DNA from: Sulfurospirillum halorespirans DSM 13726
GTDB lineage: Bacteria; Campylobacterota; Campylobacteria; Campylobacterales; Sulfurospirillaceae
Length of the DNA stretch: 64,000 bases
Assembly (NCBI RefSeq): GCF_001723605.1
Contig: NZ_CP017111.1
Coordinates: 2,170,001-2,234,000, forward strand
Direction: 5' to 3'
The position numbers and the translations under genes are program-made. The number at the start of each line of letters is the position of its first letter. The first letter of the stretch is position 1. The notes beneath the pieces are model-generated. The model was not told the origin of the DNA, made no database searches, and saw only the letters and a list, made by a program, of their open reading frames with translations. Below are positions 25,564-33,738 of the stretch, piece by piece.

Positions 25564-26511
25564 TCAGTCCCACTTCCAAACAACACTAATGCCACCTGTT
25601 TTTTCATTATTAGAAGAGGTGAGCCCTTTTGTTTCAACATCAATTGATTTAAGATAAAAAGAGACTTTTAACGCATCGTAAAAGAGGTCAAGGGCTAGTT
25701 TTTCACCAACCATGTAGTCTAATTTATCGAGATTATATCCCTCATCAATCGCTTCGTCAATTAAATAATAGGTATTAAATTTATTGTAAAAAACACCAAA
25801 AGATAATGCCCAGTTAAAACTTTTTGTAGGTTCATAATTGAGCAGTGAACTCTCATGCGCCCCTATAAAATTTCCAGTGGTGATAAAACTGCGCATAGGA
25901 ATACTGCTCAGCCTTAAAGAGGTGCCTACTAATGCGCCAGTGTAAAAATTCCCCAGATCAGCTTTGACATGGGTTGTAAGATCTAGGCTTAAATCTTGAA
26001 TCGAAATAGGATCTGTTTTATAACCAACGTTATACGAAATCCCATAGGTAAATTCATCATCCAACTGGTTATCCCAGCCCTTTGGTTCATCAAATCCAAA
26101 CACAGAATGAAAGCTTTTTTGTAAGGTATCCGCTTGTGCAAAAGGACCAACCATGCCTATATTCACACCCACCTCATGAAAGAAATTTGCAGATGATTTG
26201 TAAGCTAACATGTTTAAGGCGACATAACCAGCATAAGGAGAATCATTCAGATCTCTTGTACGGATGTCTTTGTTTTCAGGTGTAAAAATCGCATGTGAGA
26301 TCGAAAAAGCGACATTTTTTTGCTCTAAATCAATAAAAGGTAACAGATCTGGAAACGAAGTATCGCGCTCACTCATCCAAATAAAGTACATCCCATTGGT
26401 ATAATGATGATCTTGCCCAACCATGGCATCATTTTCCAAAACAAGCGATGCGGTGTCCGCATACGCCAAAGAGATTATTAAAAATAAAGAACATTTTTTT
26501 ACAAAACCCAT
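25564..26511 (-). CDS. LpxR-family outer-membrane lipid A deacylase-like protein (DUF2219)
   Basis: With ATG 26511 the product has 315 residues. A signal peptide (MGFVKKCSLFLIISLAYA) precedes SLVLENDAMVGQDHHYTNGM, the LpxR/DUF2219 signature containing the catalytic Asn-Asp and the DrxYTnG motif, and later RDLNDSPYAGYVALNM (family: RPYAG). The rest is barrel-like beta sequence ending in the aromatic W-K-W-D typical of outer-membrane proteins. LpxR removes the 3'-acyloxyacyl group of lipid A. An in-frame GTG at 26517 with GGGGGC upstream is an alternative start. The gene may form an operon with the RND exporter (54 bases between). Confidence 0.85.
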   Translation of the reverse strand: MGFVKKCSLFLIISLAYADTASLVLENDAMVGQDHHYTNGMYFIWMSERDTSFPDLLPFIDLEQKNVAFSISHAIFTPENKDIRTRDLNDSPYAGYVALNMLAYKSSANFFHEVGVNIGMVGPFAQADTLQKSFHSVFGFDEPKGWDNQLDDEFTYGISYNVGYKTDPISIQDLSLDLTTHVKADLGNFYTGALVGTSLRLSSIPMRSFITTGNFIGAHESSLLNYEPTKSFNWALSFGVFYNKFNTYYLIDEAIDEGYNLDKLDYMVGEKLALDLFYDALKVSFYLKSIDVETKGLTSSNNEKTGGISVVWKWD

Positions 26512-26688
26512 TTTCACTGTTGCCCCCAATAATATTAAATCATGCTAAATCGTGTATTATAGCAAAATTGTCCTATTTTAAGAAATTTCTCAGCATTAAA
26601 CACCTTGAAATAGGCATATTAGCGTTTTATCTTCATGGATAGCTATGTCAATGACACTAGAATGAAAAAATGAGGAGGAAATAAAATG

Positions 26689-26778
26689 TGGCGGACAGAG
26701 AGGGATTTGAACCCTCGGTCAGGTTACCCCGACGCATCCTTAGCAGGGATGTGGTTTCAGCCACTCACCCATCTGTCC
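26689..26778 (-). tRNA. tRNA-Ser (anticodon GCU)
   Basis: On the minus strand the acceptor stem GGACAGA pairs with TCTGTCC; the discriminator G and an encoded CCA follow. The anticodon loop reads CUGCUAA, so the anticodon is GCU (serine AGC/AGU). A long variable arm, as expected for tRNA-Ser, and the T-loop GGTTCAAATCC are present. Total 90 nt. Confidence 0.95.
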
Positions 26779-26816
26779 AAGTAAAAAGTAGAGTGCAAGT
26801 ATAGCAAAAGTAACTA

Positions 26817-26852
26817 ATAAACGGCTTAAGAGCGTTTTCTTAAGCCGTTTAT
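26817..26852. terminator. Strong hairpin between the 47-residue gene and tRNA-Ser
   Basis: ATAAACGGCTTAAG and CTTAAGCCGTTTAT are perfect 14-base inverted arms around an 8-base loop. On the minus strand it follows the small gene by 4 bases and lies upstream of the tRNA; a T run in the loop-side and flanks is modest. Confidence 0.8.
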
Positions 26853-26855
26853 CGG

Positions 26856-26999
26856 TTAGATATAAGCAGCATCGGGTGATTTTAAAAGTCTATCAAGCAG
26901 TTTTTGAAGCTTTTGGACGCTTGATTGATCCGTTTTTTTCGCCTCTTCAATTTTGTCTTTAAGCATCACGATAAGCTTAACACCTTCTATAAATTGCAT
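26856..26999 (-). CDS. Small conserved-looking 47-residue helical protein
   Basis: This frame is short but well supported: ATG at 26999 with AAAAGGAG 6 bases upstream, 47 codons, then a stop four bases before a strong terminator. The peptide (MQFIEGVKLIVMLKDKIEEA, then KKTDQSSVQKLQKLLDRLLK) has a heptad-like pattern of hydrophobic residues and looks fully helical, with no membrane segment. I do not recognise it. It stands between asmA, 45 bases upstream of it in transcription order, and tRNA-Ser. It could be the last gene of the EamA-kdsA-...-asmA group, but the 45-base gap and its own ribosome-binding site also allow an independent gene. Confidence 0.7.
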   Translation of the reverse strand: MQFIEGVKLIVMLKDKIEEAKKTDQSSVQKLQKLLDRLLKSPDAAYI

Positions 27000-27044
27000 G
27001 GGTACTCCTTTTAAAGATCAGTTTATGACCTAAAAAAGCAAAAT

Positions 27045-28514
27045 TTATTCCCCTAAAGGCGTTGTCGTTACAACAGGATGTTTAATGACCCCTTCATAAA
27101 AAACTGTACAGTTCTCATCATTTTTTTTCGGTGTGATAGGCGCTGTTTTGGACTTGGTTGAAAAGGAGAGCACCACATTGCTAAGTGCCGTTATCGATGC
27201 GTCATCAACTTTTACAGAAGGTTTGGCAAACGATCCGCTCATTTTTTGCTCAAATGTTGCGCATCCTTTTGCGTCCAAAAGCGCTGTTTTAAGATCGATG
27301 AATTTTTCATCCACCATATTGACAGCCCCTTTCATCGCAACACGATTCGTTGCAGTACTGAGTGCCACGTCGCTGAGTTGGATCTCAGAATAACCTATGT
27401 CGATTTTGGTGTTGATCTCTTTTAAAAGGGTACTGCCGCCTTTTAAGACACCTGTTGCACCAGAGATGAGATTACCAAGTGAGAACCCTTTTGAGCGCTG
27501 ATTAGGGTCAAGCATTAACGCGATTTTATCGACGTCATACCCTTTAAGTGTCACGTCTGTTCCATACAGTTGGACAAAACCGTTTAAGGTGCTCTTAAAT
27601 GCGTGCGAATCACCGACAAAGAAAGAGAGCCTAAGATCGCCGTTGGCACTACCTTCAAGCAACTCTTGATTGAGTAGTTCACGAGAGAGGCTTGCCAATT
27701 TTAATCCAACAATCTTACTCTTAACCGAGATTTTAGGCTGTTTGCCACTCAAGTCAAATTTGCCAGTTCCTTGGATGAGCGTGTCAAAGAGCGTATAATG
27801 AAGGTTTTCGCTGACAGCGATTGCATCTTTCATGTCAAAAGACATCGACAGATCTTTAAGTGCATAACGACCGTATTGAATCTTATCGATATGCGTATCT
27901 GCTGCAAAAGAGAGTGATTGGAGGCGATGTTTTGAAGTATCGTAGTTGATGTGATTGATGTCTAAATCGATCTTATCAAAATCAATTTGGGTATTGCTTT
28001 TTTCATCAGCATAGACGATATTTGCATTACTAAATTTAATTTTTTTAACATTAATAAGTGGAAATCCCTCTTCTTTTTCAAGGGTTATATTTCCCTCTTT
28101 AACCTTCTTGTCAATAATTTTTGGCACGGGAGGCAATTCATAGTTAAATGTCCCCTCTTTAGTCTTTTCAACCAACAAACTGAGGCTATCAATCGCAACG
28201 TGTCTTACTTTTATCTCTTTTTGTAACAAAGCAGAAAGATCAAGCGCCACATCAAAGCTTCCAAGTTTTGCAAAAGGAACTTCAGCATGGTAGGATGGAT
28301 TGGTAATTTCAACATCAAAGATGCTCACCCCAGCAGGTGAGAGCGAAAGCGTGATGTCGCCGCGAATCATCACGTCATAGCCCGTACTCTCTTTAATCGC
28401 TTTTTGAATGCGCGGTTTGTACTCGTTAAAATCAATAACTTTAATAAGCAAGAAAAAAGCAACGATACTGAAGGCAAAAAACAACACGACACTTAACAAT
28501 ATCTTTTGAAACAT
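27045..28514 (-). CDS. AsmA-family inner-membrane/periplasmic protein
   Basis: The 489-residue protein has one N-terminal membrane helix (residues 5-25) and the AsmA opening VIDFNEYKPRIQKAIKESTGYDVMIRGDITLSLSPAGVSIFDVEI, with LSPAG as signature. The central region is beta-rich, the C-terminal part repeats AsmA-type LDLSG and GDLRLSF elements. AsmA-like proteins span the periplasm as hydrophobic grooves and assist lipid transport to the outer membrane. It is shorter than E. coli AsmA (617). AAGAGGGAAG precedes the ATG. It follows pyrF by 16 bases in the same direction. Confidence 0.85.
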   Translation of the reverse strand: MFQKILLSVVLFFAFSIVAFFLLIKVIDFNEYKPRIQKAIKESTGYDVMIRGDITLSLSPAGVSIFDVEITNPSYHAEVPFAKLGSFDVALDLSALLQKEIKVRHVAIDSLSLLVEKTKEGTFNYELPPVPKIIDKKVKEGNITLEKEEGFPLINVKKIKFSNANIVYADEKSNTQIDFDKIDLDINHINYDTSKHRLQSLSFAADTHIDKIQYGRYALKDLSMSFDMKDAIAVSENLHYTLFDTLIQGTGKFDLSGKQPKISVKSKIVGLKLASLSRELLNQELLEGSANGDLRLSFFVGDSHAFKSTLNGFVQLYGTDVTLKGYDVDKIALMLDPNQRSKGFSLGNLISGATGVLKGGSTLLKEINTKIDIGYSEIQLSDVALSTATNRVAMKGAVNMVDEKFIDLKTALLDAKGCATFEQKMSGSFAKPSVKVDDASITALSNVVLSFSTKSKTAPITPKKNDENCTVFYEGVIKHPVVTTTPLGE

Positions 28515-28530
28515 TCTTCCCTCTTAGTGT

Positions 28531-29214
28531 CTAAATATTTTCGATAATTTTCTTTACGATGCCCAGCGGATCTGCGCTGTGATAGATCGGTCGCCCCACC
28601 ACAATAAAATCAGACTGCTGCGCTTTTGCCATCTCCAAATCAGCCACTCTCTCTTGGTCATTACTGCTCTCACCAAAAGGACGAATGCCTGGTGTTAACG
28701 TTAGAAATGAGGTCGCTGTTTGCGCTTTAATCGCTAAGCTCTCATAGACGGAGCAGACCACTCCATGCAAACCACTCTCATACGCATCTTTAGCAAAATC
28801 AACCGCTTTTTGGGCAATGGGCAGATGGTAAATCGCTTCAAAAGAGGCGTTATCAAAACTGGTCAGTGCGGTTACCGCTAAAACAATCGGTGGGTTTGGA
28901 AGCGCATTCACACGCTCCATGACCATACGCATCGCTTTGACGCCGCTAGAAGCATGAACGTTGAACATATCCACACCTAAACTTACCATCGATTCTGCAG
29001 CATCTGCCATTGTGTTGGGGATGTCGTGGATTTTGAGATCTAAAAAGAGTTTAAAATTAGGATTGATCGCCTTGATCTCATGCAAAAGTGCTTCGCCATC
29101 TCGAATAAAAGAGCGAAGCCCCACTTTAAGCCAAACGTCTTCACTTTTGAGCTTTTGAATCAGAGCGATATTTTCAGCCTTACTTGGTAAATCAAGCGCA
29201 ACACAGAGCTTCAT
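28531..29214 (-). CDS. pyrF: Orotidine 5'-phosphate decarboxylase
   Basis: The 227-residue protein begins MKLCVALDLPSKAENIALIQKL and contains the active-site block FLDLKIHDIPNTMADA (Lys-x-x-Asp) and the phosphate-binding LTPGIRPFG...DQERVADLEMA and FIVVGRPIYHSADP motifs. It converts orotidine monophosphate to UMP, the last step of pyrimidine synthesis. The gene begins one base after nusB ends. pyrF, nusB, ribH and kdsA form a conserved run in Campylobacter jejuni as I recall; here the order is kept, with extra genes between kdsA and ribH. Confidence 0.94.
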   Translation of the reverse strand: MKLCVALDLPSKAENIALIQKLKSEDVWLKVGLRSFIRDGEALLHEIKAINPNFKLFLDLKIHDIPNTMADAAESMVSLGVDMFNVHASSGVKAMRMVMERVNALPNPPIVLAVTALTSFDNASFEAIYHLPIAQKAVDFAKDAYESGLHGVVCSVYESLAIKAQTATSFLTLTPGIRPFGESSNDQERVADLEMAKAQQSDFIVVGRPIYHSADPLGIVKKIIENI

Positions 29215-29622
29215 CTATTTGGCTTCTCCATCTTTACAAATCGCGTCTAAAACACCGTTGATAAACTTAGGACTTGTCTCGTTGCACAGCTTTTTCGCCA
29301 GTTCAATCGCTTCGTTGATGATAACCGCGTTATCGAGTTCCGAGTACAAAACTTCATACGCGCCCAGTCTTAAAATGGCACGTTCAAGCGTTCCAATTTC
29401 ACTGAGATTCCACTCTTTCAGATGAAGATTGATCGCTTCATCAATAATGACTAAATGCTCTTTGACGCCATGGTACAACCCAAGGGCAAACTCTTTTTGC
29501 TGATTTCGAATCTTTTTTTCTTCAAAAAGTTCGTCTATAAATTTTTCAATGCCTGCATTACCAATATCTTCTGCGTACAAAAGGGTGATAATGCTCTCTC
29601 GTGCTTGATGTCGTGTTGCCAA
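29215..29622 (-). CDS. nusB: Transcription antitermination factor NusB
   Basis: The 135-residue all-helical protein opens with ATRHQARESIITLLYAEDIG and contains LHLKEWNLSEIGTLERAILRLGAYEVLY and NAVIINEAIELAKKLCNETSPKFINGVLDAI, the standard NusB signatures. It binds boxA RNA with NusE and supports antitermination in rRNA operons. The start codon is TTG at 29622, supported by AAGGAAACGCT and by the conserved N-terminus; no ATG is available. ribH lies 9 bases upstream, pyrF 0 bases downstream. Confidence 0.94.
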   Translation of the reverse strand: MATRHQARESIITLLYAEDIGNAGIEKFIDELFEEKKIRNQQKEFALGLYHGVKEHLVIIDEAINLHLKEWNLSEIGTLERAILRLGAYEVLYSELDNAVIINEAIELAKKLCNETSPKFINGVLDAICKDGEAK

Positions 29623-29631
29623 AGCGTTTCC

Positions 29632-30096
29632 TTATAGGTGTTTGTAAAGGCTAATGAGTTCGATCAAACCTGTCATGGCTTCAAAGCCTTTATTGCCGGC
29701 TTTACTGCCCGCACGCTCGATCGCTTGCTCGATATTATCGGTGGTTAAAACACCAAAGGTGACGGGTTTTTGATACTTAAGTGCCGTATTGGCAACGCCT
29801 TTGGTCGCTTCGGCGGCTACGTAGTCAAAATGAGGCGTACTGCCACGAATAATCGCACCGACACAACAGACCGCATCGTACTTGCCACTGCTTAAGATTT
29901 TATCGAGCGCTAAAGGAATTTCATACGCCCCAGGGACTAAAATAAGGTCTAAATTCTTCTCATCGCCACCGTGACGAATAAACGCATCTTTCGCACCCTC
30001 GACCAAACGATCGGTGATAATATGGTTAAATCGGCTGTTGATAATCGCCACTTTTTCTTTACCATTTAGGGAGAGTTTTCCTTCAATAATATTCAT
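29632..30096 (-). CDS. ribH: 6,7-dimethyl-8-ribityllumazine synthase
   Basis: The 154-residue protein has the lumazine synthase motifs: [33 protein letters not shown] (active site), [23 protein letters not shown] and [27 protein letters not shown]. It makes the last intermediate of riboflavin from 5-amino-6-ribitylaminouracil and dihydroxybutanone phosphate, as an icosahedral or decameric assembly. AAAAAGGAAC precedes the ATG. A 71-base gap upstream separates it from the acetate-transporter-like gene. Confidence 0.95.
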   Translation of the reverse strand: MNIIEGKLSLNGKEKVAIINSRFNHIITDRLVEGAKDAFIRHGGDEKNLDLILVPGAYEIPLALDKILSSGKYDAVCCVGAIIRGSTPHFDYVAAEATKGVANTALKYQKPVTFGVLTTDNIEQAIERAGSKAGNKGFEAMTGLIELISLYKHL

Positions 30097-30167
30097 AATG
30101 TTCCTTTTTTACTTTCTCTCATAATACACTATTTTTCGTTACACTTTGATTAGAAGAGGTTGAGGAA

Positions 30168-30776
30168 CTATTTAAAGATGCCTAGAGGCTTACCAATCGG
30201 TAAAAATGACTTTCCAAAATGATGATTAAGTAAGATAGCTCCAGAGCCATAAAACGAGAGAAGTGCAATGCCGAGTTCCGCATAAGCGGCTAGCGTATGC
30301 GCGCCATGAAACCATCCAAATGTGTCGCCAATCAGCCCTAAAAATAGAAGATCAATCAAAATAAAAATCGCAAGCAGAACCTTGTTGGTCTCTACCGCAC
30401 CAATGGTCATAAAAAGCGTGAAAACAAGATACCCAATGAACGCAAAACCAAGCTGTTTGCCATCGGCTTGTGACGCAATAACGTCACCAAAGAGACCCAA
30501 CTTAATCATCCACGACAACGCCACGCCAAACCAAAAAAAGGCATACGCGCCAAAGGCAGTCGCCCCAAATGTGTTATTGTGTTTAAAGTCAAAAAAACAG
30601 GCAATGAGCTGAACAAAGGCGCCTAAAAAAATAGCCCAAGGCAAGACGAGCGAAAGCCCCAGCGTCAACCCCAATTTTTGTGATGAAGCGACCAGTGTCA
30701 CCATAGCCAAACCAAAAAGCCCCAGTGGCGTTGGGTCAGCAACAATATGTTTAATGTGTTGAATATCTTGAGTCAC
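30168..30776 (-). CDS. Acetate uptake transporter family protein (GPR1/FUN34/SatP)
   Basis: The 202-residue protein has six hydrophobic helices and the family signature ADPTPLGLFGLAMVTLV (NPAPLGL in SatP), followed by LPWAIFLGAFVQLIACFFDFKHNNTFGATAFGAYAFFWFG, typical of the YaaH/SatP family. These proteins move acetate or succinate with protons. The start is GTG at 30776 with GGGAGAG upstream. The gene sits between ovoA and ribH with gaps of about 70 bases on both sides, inside a run of genes that is uninterrupted in C. jejuni, so it is probably an insertion with its own expression. Confidence 0.88.
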   Translation of the reverse strand: MTQDIQHIKHIVADPTPLGLFGLAMVTLVASSQKLGLTLGLSLVLPWAIFLGAFVQLIACFFDFKHNNTFGATAFGAYAFFWFGVALSWMIKLGLFGDVIASQADGKQLGFAFIGYLVFTLFMTIGAVETNKVLLAIFILIDLLFLGLIGDTFGWFHGAHTLAAYAELGIALLSFYGSGAILLNHHFGKSFLPIGKPLGIFK

Positions 30777-30845
30777 GATGCACTCTCCCTTTATTTAAAA
30801 TAAAGAGAGAATTGTAGTCTAACGTTCTAATAATCGCGTGACAAT

Positions 30846-32936
30846 TTACTTTTTCTTCCACACGCTTACATGTAAAGATTTTACGACCTCTTTTCGCGCA
30901 CTTTCATGGGTACTCAAGCGCATCTCCACAGGCATTACATGTAAATCAAAAAAGGGCGATAAATGCTCGCTTAGTGCATCGAATGTACTGTATTTTTCGC
31001 CATTTTTCTTAACGCCACCGAGCCATTTGGCACGAGGTGTTTTGGCTTCATCCCAGTCGTAACTACTGGCAATGACTAAAAATCCTTGCGGATTGAGACG
31101 CTCTTTGATCTTCTCTAAAAAGAGTGCAGGATCGTACAAGGTATCGAGCATATCATTGGCTAAAATGAGGTCGTAGCCATCAAAATAAGGCTTCATATTG
31201 TGCGGATCAGCCTGCCAAAATTCTACTTTTTGGATCTTTGGAACAATGCCAAAATCGCTCAAATTTTTCTCGATAAAGAGTGCGAGTTCACCCTCTTCCT
31301 TTAAAGTATATTTGAGTTTGCCACTCTCTTTAAAATTGGTCGCAAGTCTGACAACGCGCGCCGTGAATTCAATGCCATGCACCATCTCAAAATGACGCGC
31401 AAGCGCAAAGGTTCCACGCCCTACCCCACAACCAATTTCAAGGGCCTTAGTTTTTTCACCGCCAAGCGCGATGCAAAACTGAGCCATTGTTTCATAATAG
31501 TTGTTCTCAATTTCTCCAAAATGCGCATCACACATTTTGGCAAGTGCAAAGTCTGTCTCGTAAAAGACCGAATGTGTCTCCACGGACTCATTGGATTCAA
31601 TGTAGCGAAAGCCCGCATGTTGGTAAAAATGGCGACGAAACGCGTAACGAGACGCTCGAATGATTTCATTGCCCGTGCTAATCCACGAACCGCCTTTGAT
31701 AATGTTATGCCTGTCATCAAACGTAGGAACGGAAAAATCATCGTAAAGCGGATGTACGGCAAAGCCATCAAACCCATTCATCGGCGTCTCGCTCCACTGC
31801 CACACATTGCCGATGACATCGTAAAAATCACCAAAGGCAAAGGTATCGACAGGCACGCTTGAGGCAAAATACTCTAGGTTGATATTGGCAGGTGCTTTGT
31901 CCCAAAACGGCTCTTCAATCTTTACATGTAAATCCCGAAGAACATACCACTCCTCTTCACTCGGAAGGCGAATCGACCTGCCCGTTTTGGCACTTTTCCA
32001 GTTGCAAAACGCTTTGGCTTCGAGGTAATTGATCTCGACAGGCCAACTCCATGGCATGGGGATTTCTTCTGCCATCAAGCGAAGAAAATAGCCATCATTA
32101 TCTTTACTCCAAAACAGAGGCATTGTCGCATTTTTATACGTTTTCCACTTCCAGCCCTCTTCATTCCAGAAACGCTCATTTTCATAACCAGCATCTTCGA
32201 TAAAGCTCAAAAACTCGGCATTTGAGACAAGATATTTGGACGCTTTGAACTCCTTCACCTCTTTTACATGTAAACCGTATTCGTTATCCCAACCGTACAG
32301 TGCATCGTCTCTTTTTTTCTCCAAACGAAGCGTCGTACCGTTTACATGTAACAACTCATTGTGCACAATTGGCGTGTCCAGTGGGCAGACTTTCCAAAAA
32401 TCGCTCGGCTTTACACGTTCAAGTGGCAATTGGCGAATCAATACCGATGACGTCTCTAAATGAATGCGCTCATGCTCAATCCCCATCATAATCGCCCAAA
32501 ATGGACTTTCCCACGAAATAGGCATCGAAAGTGGCAACGTATCAATCAACTCTAAGATCTTAACTTTAACGGCGTCACGGTAAGCTTGAATTTCAGCAAT
32601 TCTGGGCCATTTGTAGTGCGATTGATTCAGATCATCCCAACTCATCTCGTCCACACCAATCGCAAAAATCGACTCAAATGTGGGGTTAATGCGCTTATCG
32701 ATCAACTTGGCAAGCACCAATTTATTGATAAAAAAGGTTGCGGTATGTCCAAAATAAAAGACAAGCGGATGACGCAGAGGATCGGCCGTGAGGTAATAAC
32801 TCTCATCATCTTTCATCAACTCAAAGAGTTTCTCATAGACCGTATAAGTTTTGAGAAAATACTCCCTGATTTCCTGCCTTTTTTGCTCGCTTGTTCCCTG
32901 ATTGAGAAGAATGTTGCGCGTTGGGATCAGTTGCAT
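30846..32936 (-). CDS. ovoA: OvoA, 5-histidylcysteine sulfoxide synthase / 4-mercaptohistidine N-methyltransferase
   Basis: The 696-residue protein has the three OvoA parts in order: an N-terminal DinB-like domain with the iron-binding H155-x-x-x-H159-x-E161 motif and an upstream H64; a formylglycine-generating-enzyme-like domain (about 210-440, with SNAEFLSFIEDAGY, SIRLPSEEEWYVL, VIGNVWQWSETP, IIKGGSW and RYAFRRHF); and a C-terminal SAM-dependent methyltransferase (ALEIGCGVGRGTFALARHFE). OvoA joins cysteine and histidine through an iron-dependent oxygen reaction, and the last domain makes the N-methyl group of ovothiol A. The partner lyase OvoB is not seen in this window. Five palindrome copies are spread through the gene, all read as LHV. 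kdsA ends one base before its ATG. Confidence 0.93.
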   Translation of the reverse strand: MQLIPTRNILLNQGTSEQKRQEIREYFLKTYTVYEKLFELMKDDESYYLTADPLRHPLVFYFGHTATFFINKLVLAKLIDKRINPTFESIFAIGVDEMSWDDLNQSHYKWPRIAEIQAYRDAVKVKILELIDTLPLSMPISWESPFWAIMMGIEHERIHLETSSVLIRQLPLERVKPSDFWKVCPLDTPIVHNELLHVNGTTLRLEKKRDDALYGWDNEYGLHVKEVKEFKASKYLVSNAEFLSFIEDAGYENERFWNEEGWKWKTYKNATMPLFWSKDNDGYFLRLMAEEIPMPWSWPVEINYLEAKAFCNWKSAKTGRSIRLPSEEEWYVLRDLHVKIEEPFWDKAPANINLEYFASSVPVDTFAFGDFYDVIGNVWQWSETPMNGFDGFAVHPLYDDFSVPTFDDRHNIIKGGSWISTGNEIIRASRYAFRRHFYQHAGFRYIESNESVETHSVFYETDFALAKMCDAHFGEIENNYYETMAQFCIALGGEKTKALEIGCGVGRGTFALARHFEMVHGIEFTARVVRLATNFKESGKLKYTLKEEGELALFIEKNLSDFGIVPKIQKVEFWQADPHNMKPYFDGYDLILANDMLDTLYDPALFLEKIKERLNPQGFLVIASSYDWDEAKTPRAKWLGGVKKNGEKYSTFDALSEHLSPFFDLHVMPVEMRLSTHESARKEVVKSLHVSVWKKK
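30865..32352. repeat. Five copies of the dispersed palindrome inside ovoA
   Basis: Copies lie at 30865-30876, 30934-30945, 31921-31932 (exact), 32263-32274 (exact) and 32341-32352. All are in the reading frame that gives Leu-His-Val on the minus strand. No other gene here has so many. Confidence 0.9.
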
Positions 32937-32937
32937 C

Positions 32938-33738
32938 TTATGCCTTTAAGCTGTCTTGAATCGCTTTAATATCTTTGAGTGCCAAAGCTAAATCTTCTAA
33001 ATCAAGCATATTGGGGCCATCGCAGAGTGCCTCGCATGGATTAAAATGCGTTTCAAAAAAGAAACCATCCACGCCAACAGCTGCAGCTGCGCGTGAAAGC
33101 GGACGGACAAATTCACGTTTTCCACCACTTTTGCCCCCCTCAGTTCCAGGCATTTGCACCGAATGGGTTGCATCAAAAATGACAGGCGCAAATTCACGCA
33201 TAATGCCAAAACTACGAGCATCGACGACTAAATTGCCATAACCAAACGTTGAACCGCGCTCTGTGAGCCACACGCCTGCTTTTTTGGCGGCTTCATAACC
33301 CTCTTCTTTGACACCTCTGGTATCGAGCACTTTTTTAACCGAATAGCGCATATCCGCAGGATTTAAAAATTGTCCTTTTTTAACATTGACTACGCATTTG
33401 GTCTGTGCCGCTGCGACCAAAAGGTCAGTCTGACGACATAAAAACGCTGGGATTTGAAGCACATCAACGACTTCGCCGACGGGTTTGGCTTGCGTATAAT
33501 CGTGAATATCGGTTAACAGTTTATAGCCAAACTGCGTTCTCACCTCATCCAAAAGCTTCAAACCCTCATCCATTCCAGGTCCCCTGAAACTATCGATACT
33601 GGTACGATTGGCTTTATCAAAACTGCTTTTAAAATAAAAATCAATGGTTGGGTCTTCGTGATAACTTACTAATTTTTCTGCAACCCGAAACAGGCTGTCT
33701 CTGCTTTCAATGACACACGGTCCTGCGATTAAAATCAC
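32938..33738 (-). CDS. kdsA: 3-deoxy-D-manno-octulosonate 8-phosphate synthase
   Basis: With the GTG start at 33738 the product has 266 residues, the normal KdsA size. It begins VILIAGPCVIESRD and contains FYFKSSFDKANRTS, GPGMDEGLKLL, DVLQIPAFLCRQTDLLVAA, NVKKGQFLNP, TERGSTFGYGNLVVDAR, IFDATHSVQMPG and GVDGFFFETHFNPCEALCDGPN. It condenses arabinose 5-phosphate with phosphoenolpyruvate for the Kdo of lipopolysaccharide. AAAGGAGA lies 5 bases before the GTG, and its first bases overlap the EamA stop by four (GTGA); a longer open frame upstream is an artefact of the EamA gene. Confidence 0.94.
   Translation of the reverse strand: MILIAGPCVIESRDSLFRVAEKLVSYHEDPTIDFYFKSSFDKANRTSIDSFRGPGMDEGLKLLDEVRTQFGYKLLTDIHDYTQAKPVGEVVDVLQIPAFLCRQTDLLVAAAQTKCVVNVKKGQFLNPADMRYSVKKVLDTRGVKEEGYEAAKKAGVWLTERGSTFGYGNLVVDARSFGIMREFAPVIFDATHSVQMPGTEGGKSGGKREFVRPLSRAAAAVGVDGFFFETHFNPCEALCDGPNMLDLEDLALALKDIKAIQDSLKA

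Noticed and set aside
26689-26778. tRNA-Ser as an attachment site for an integrated element
   Set aside because: No integrase gene and no direct repeat of the tRNA 3' end were seen nearby; flanking genes look like normal chromosome.
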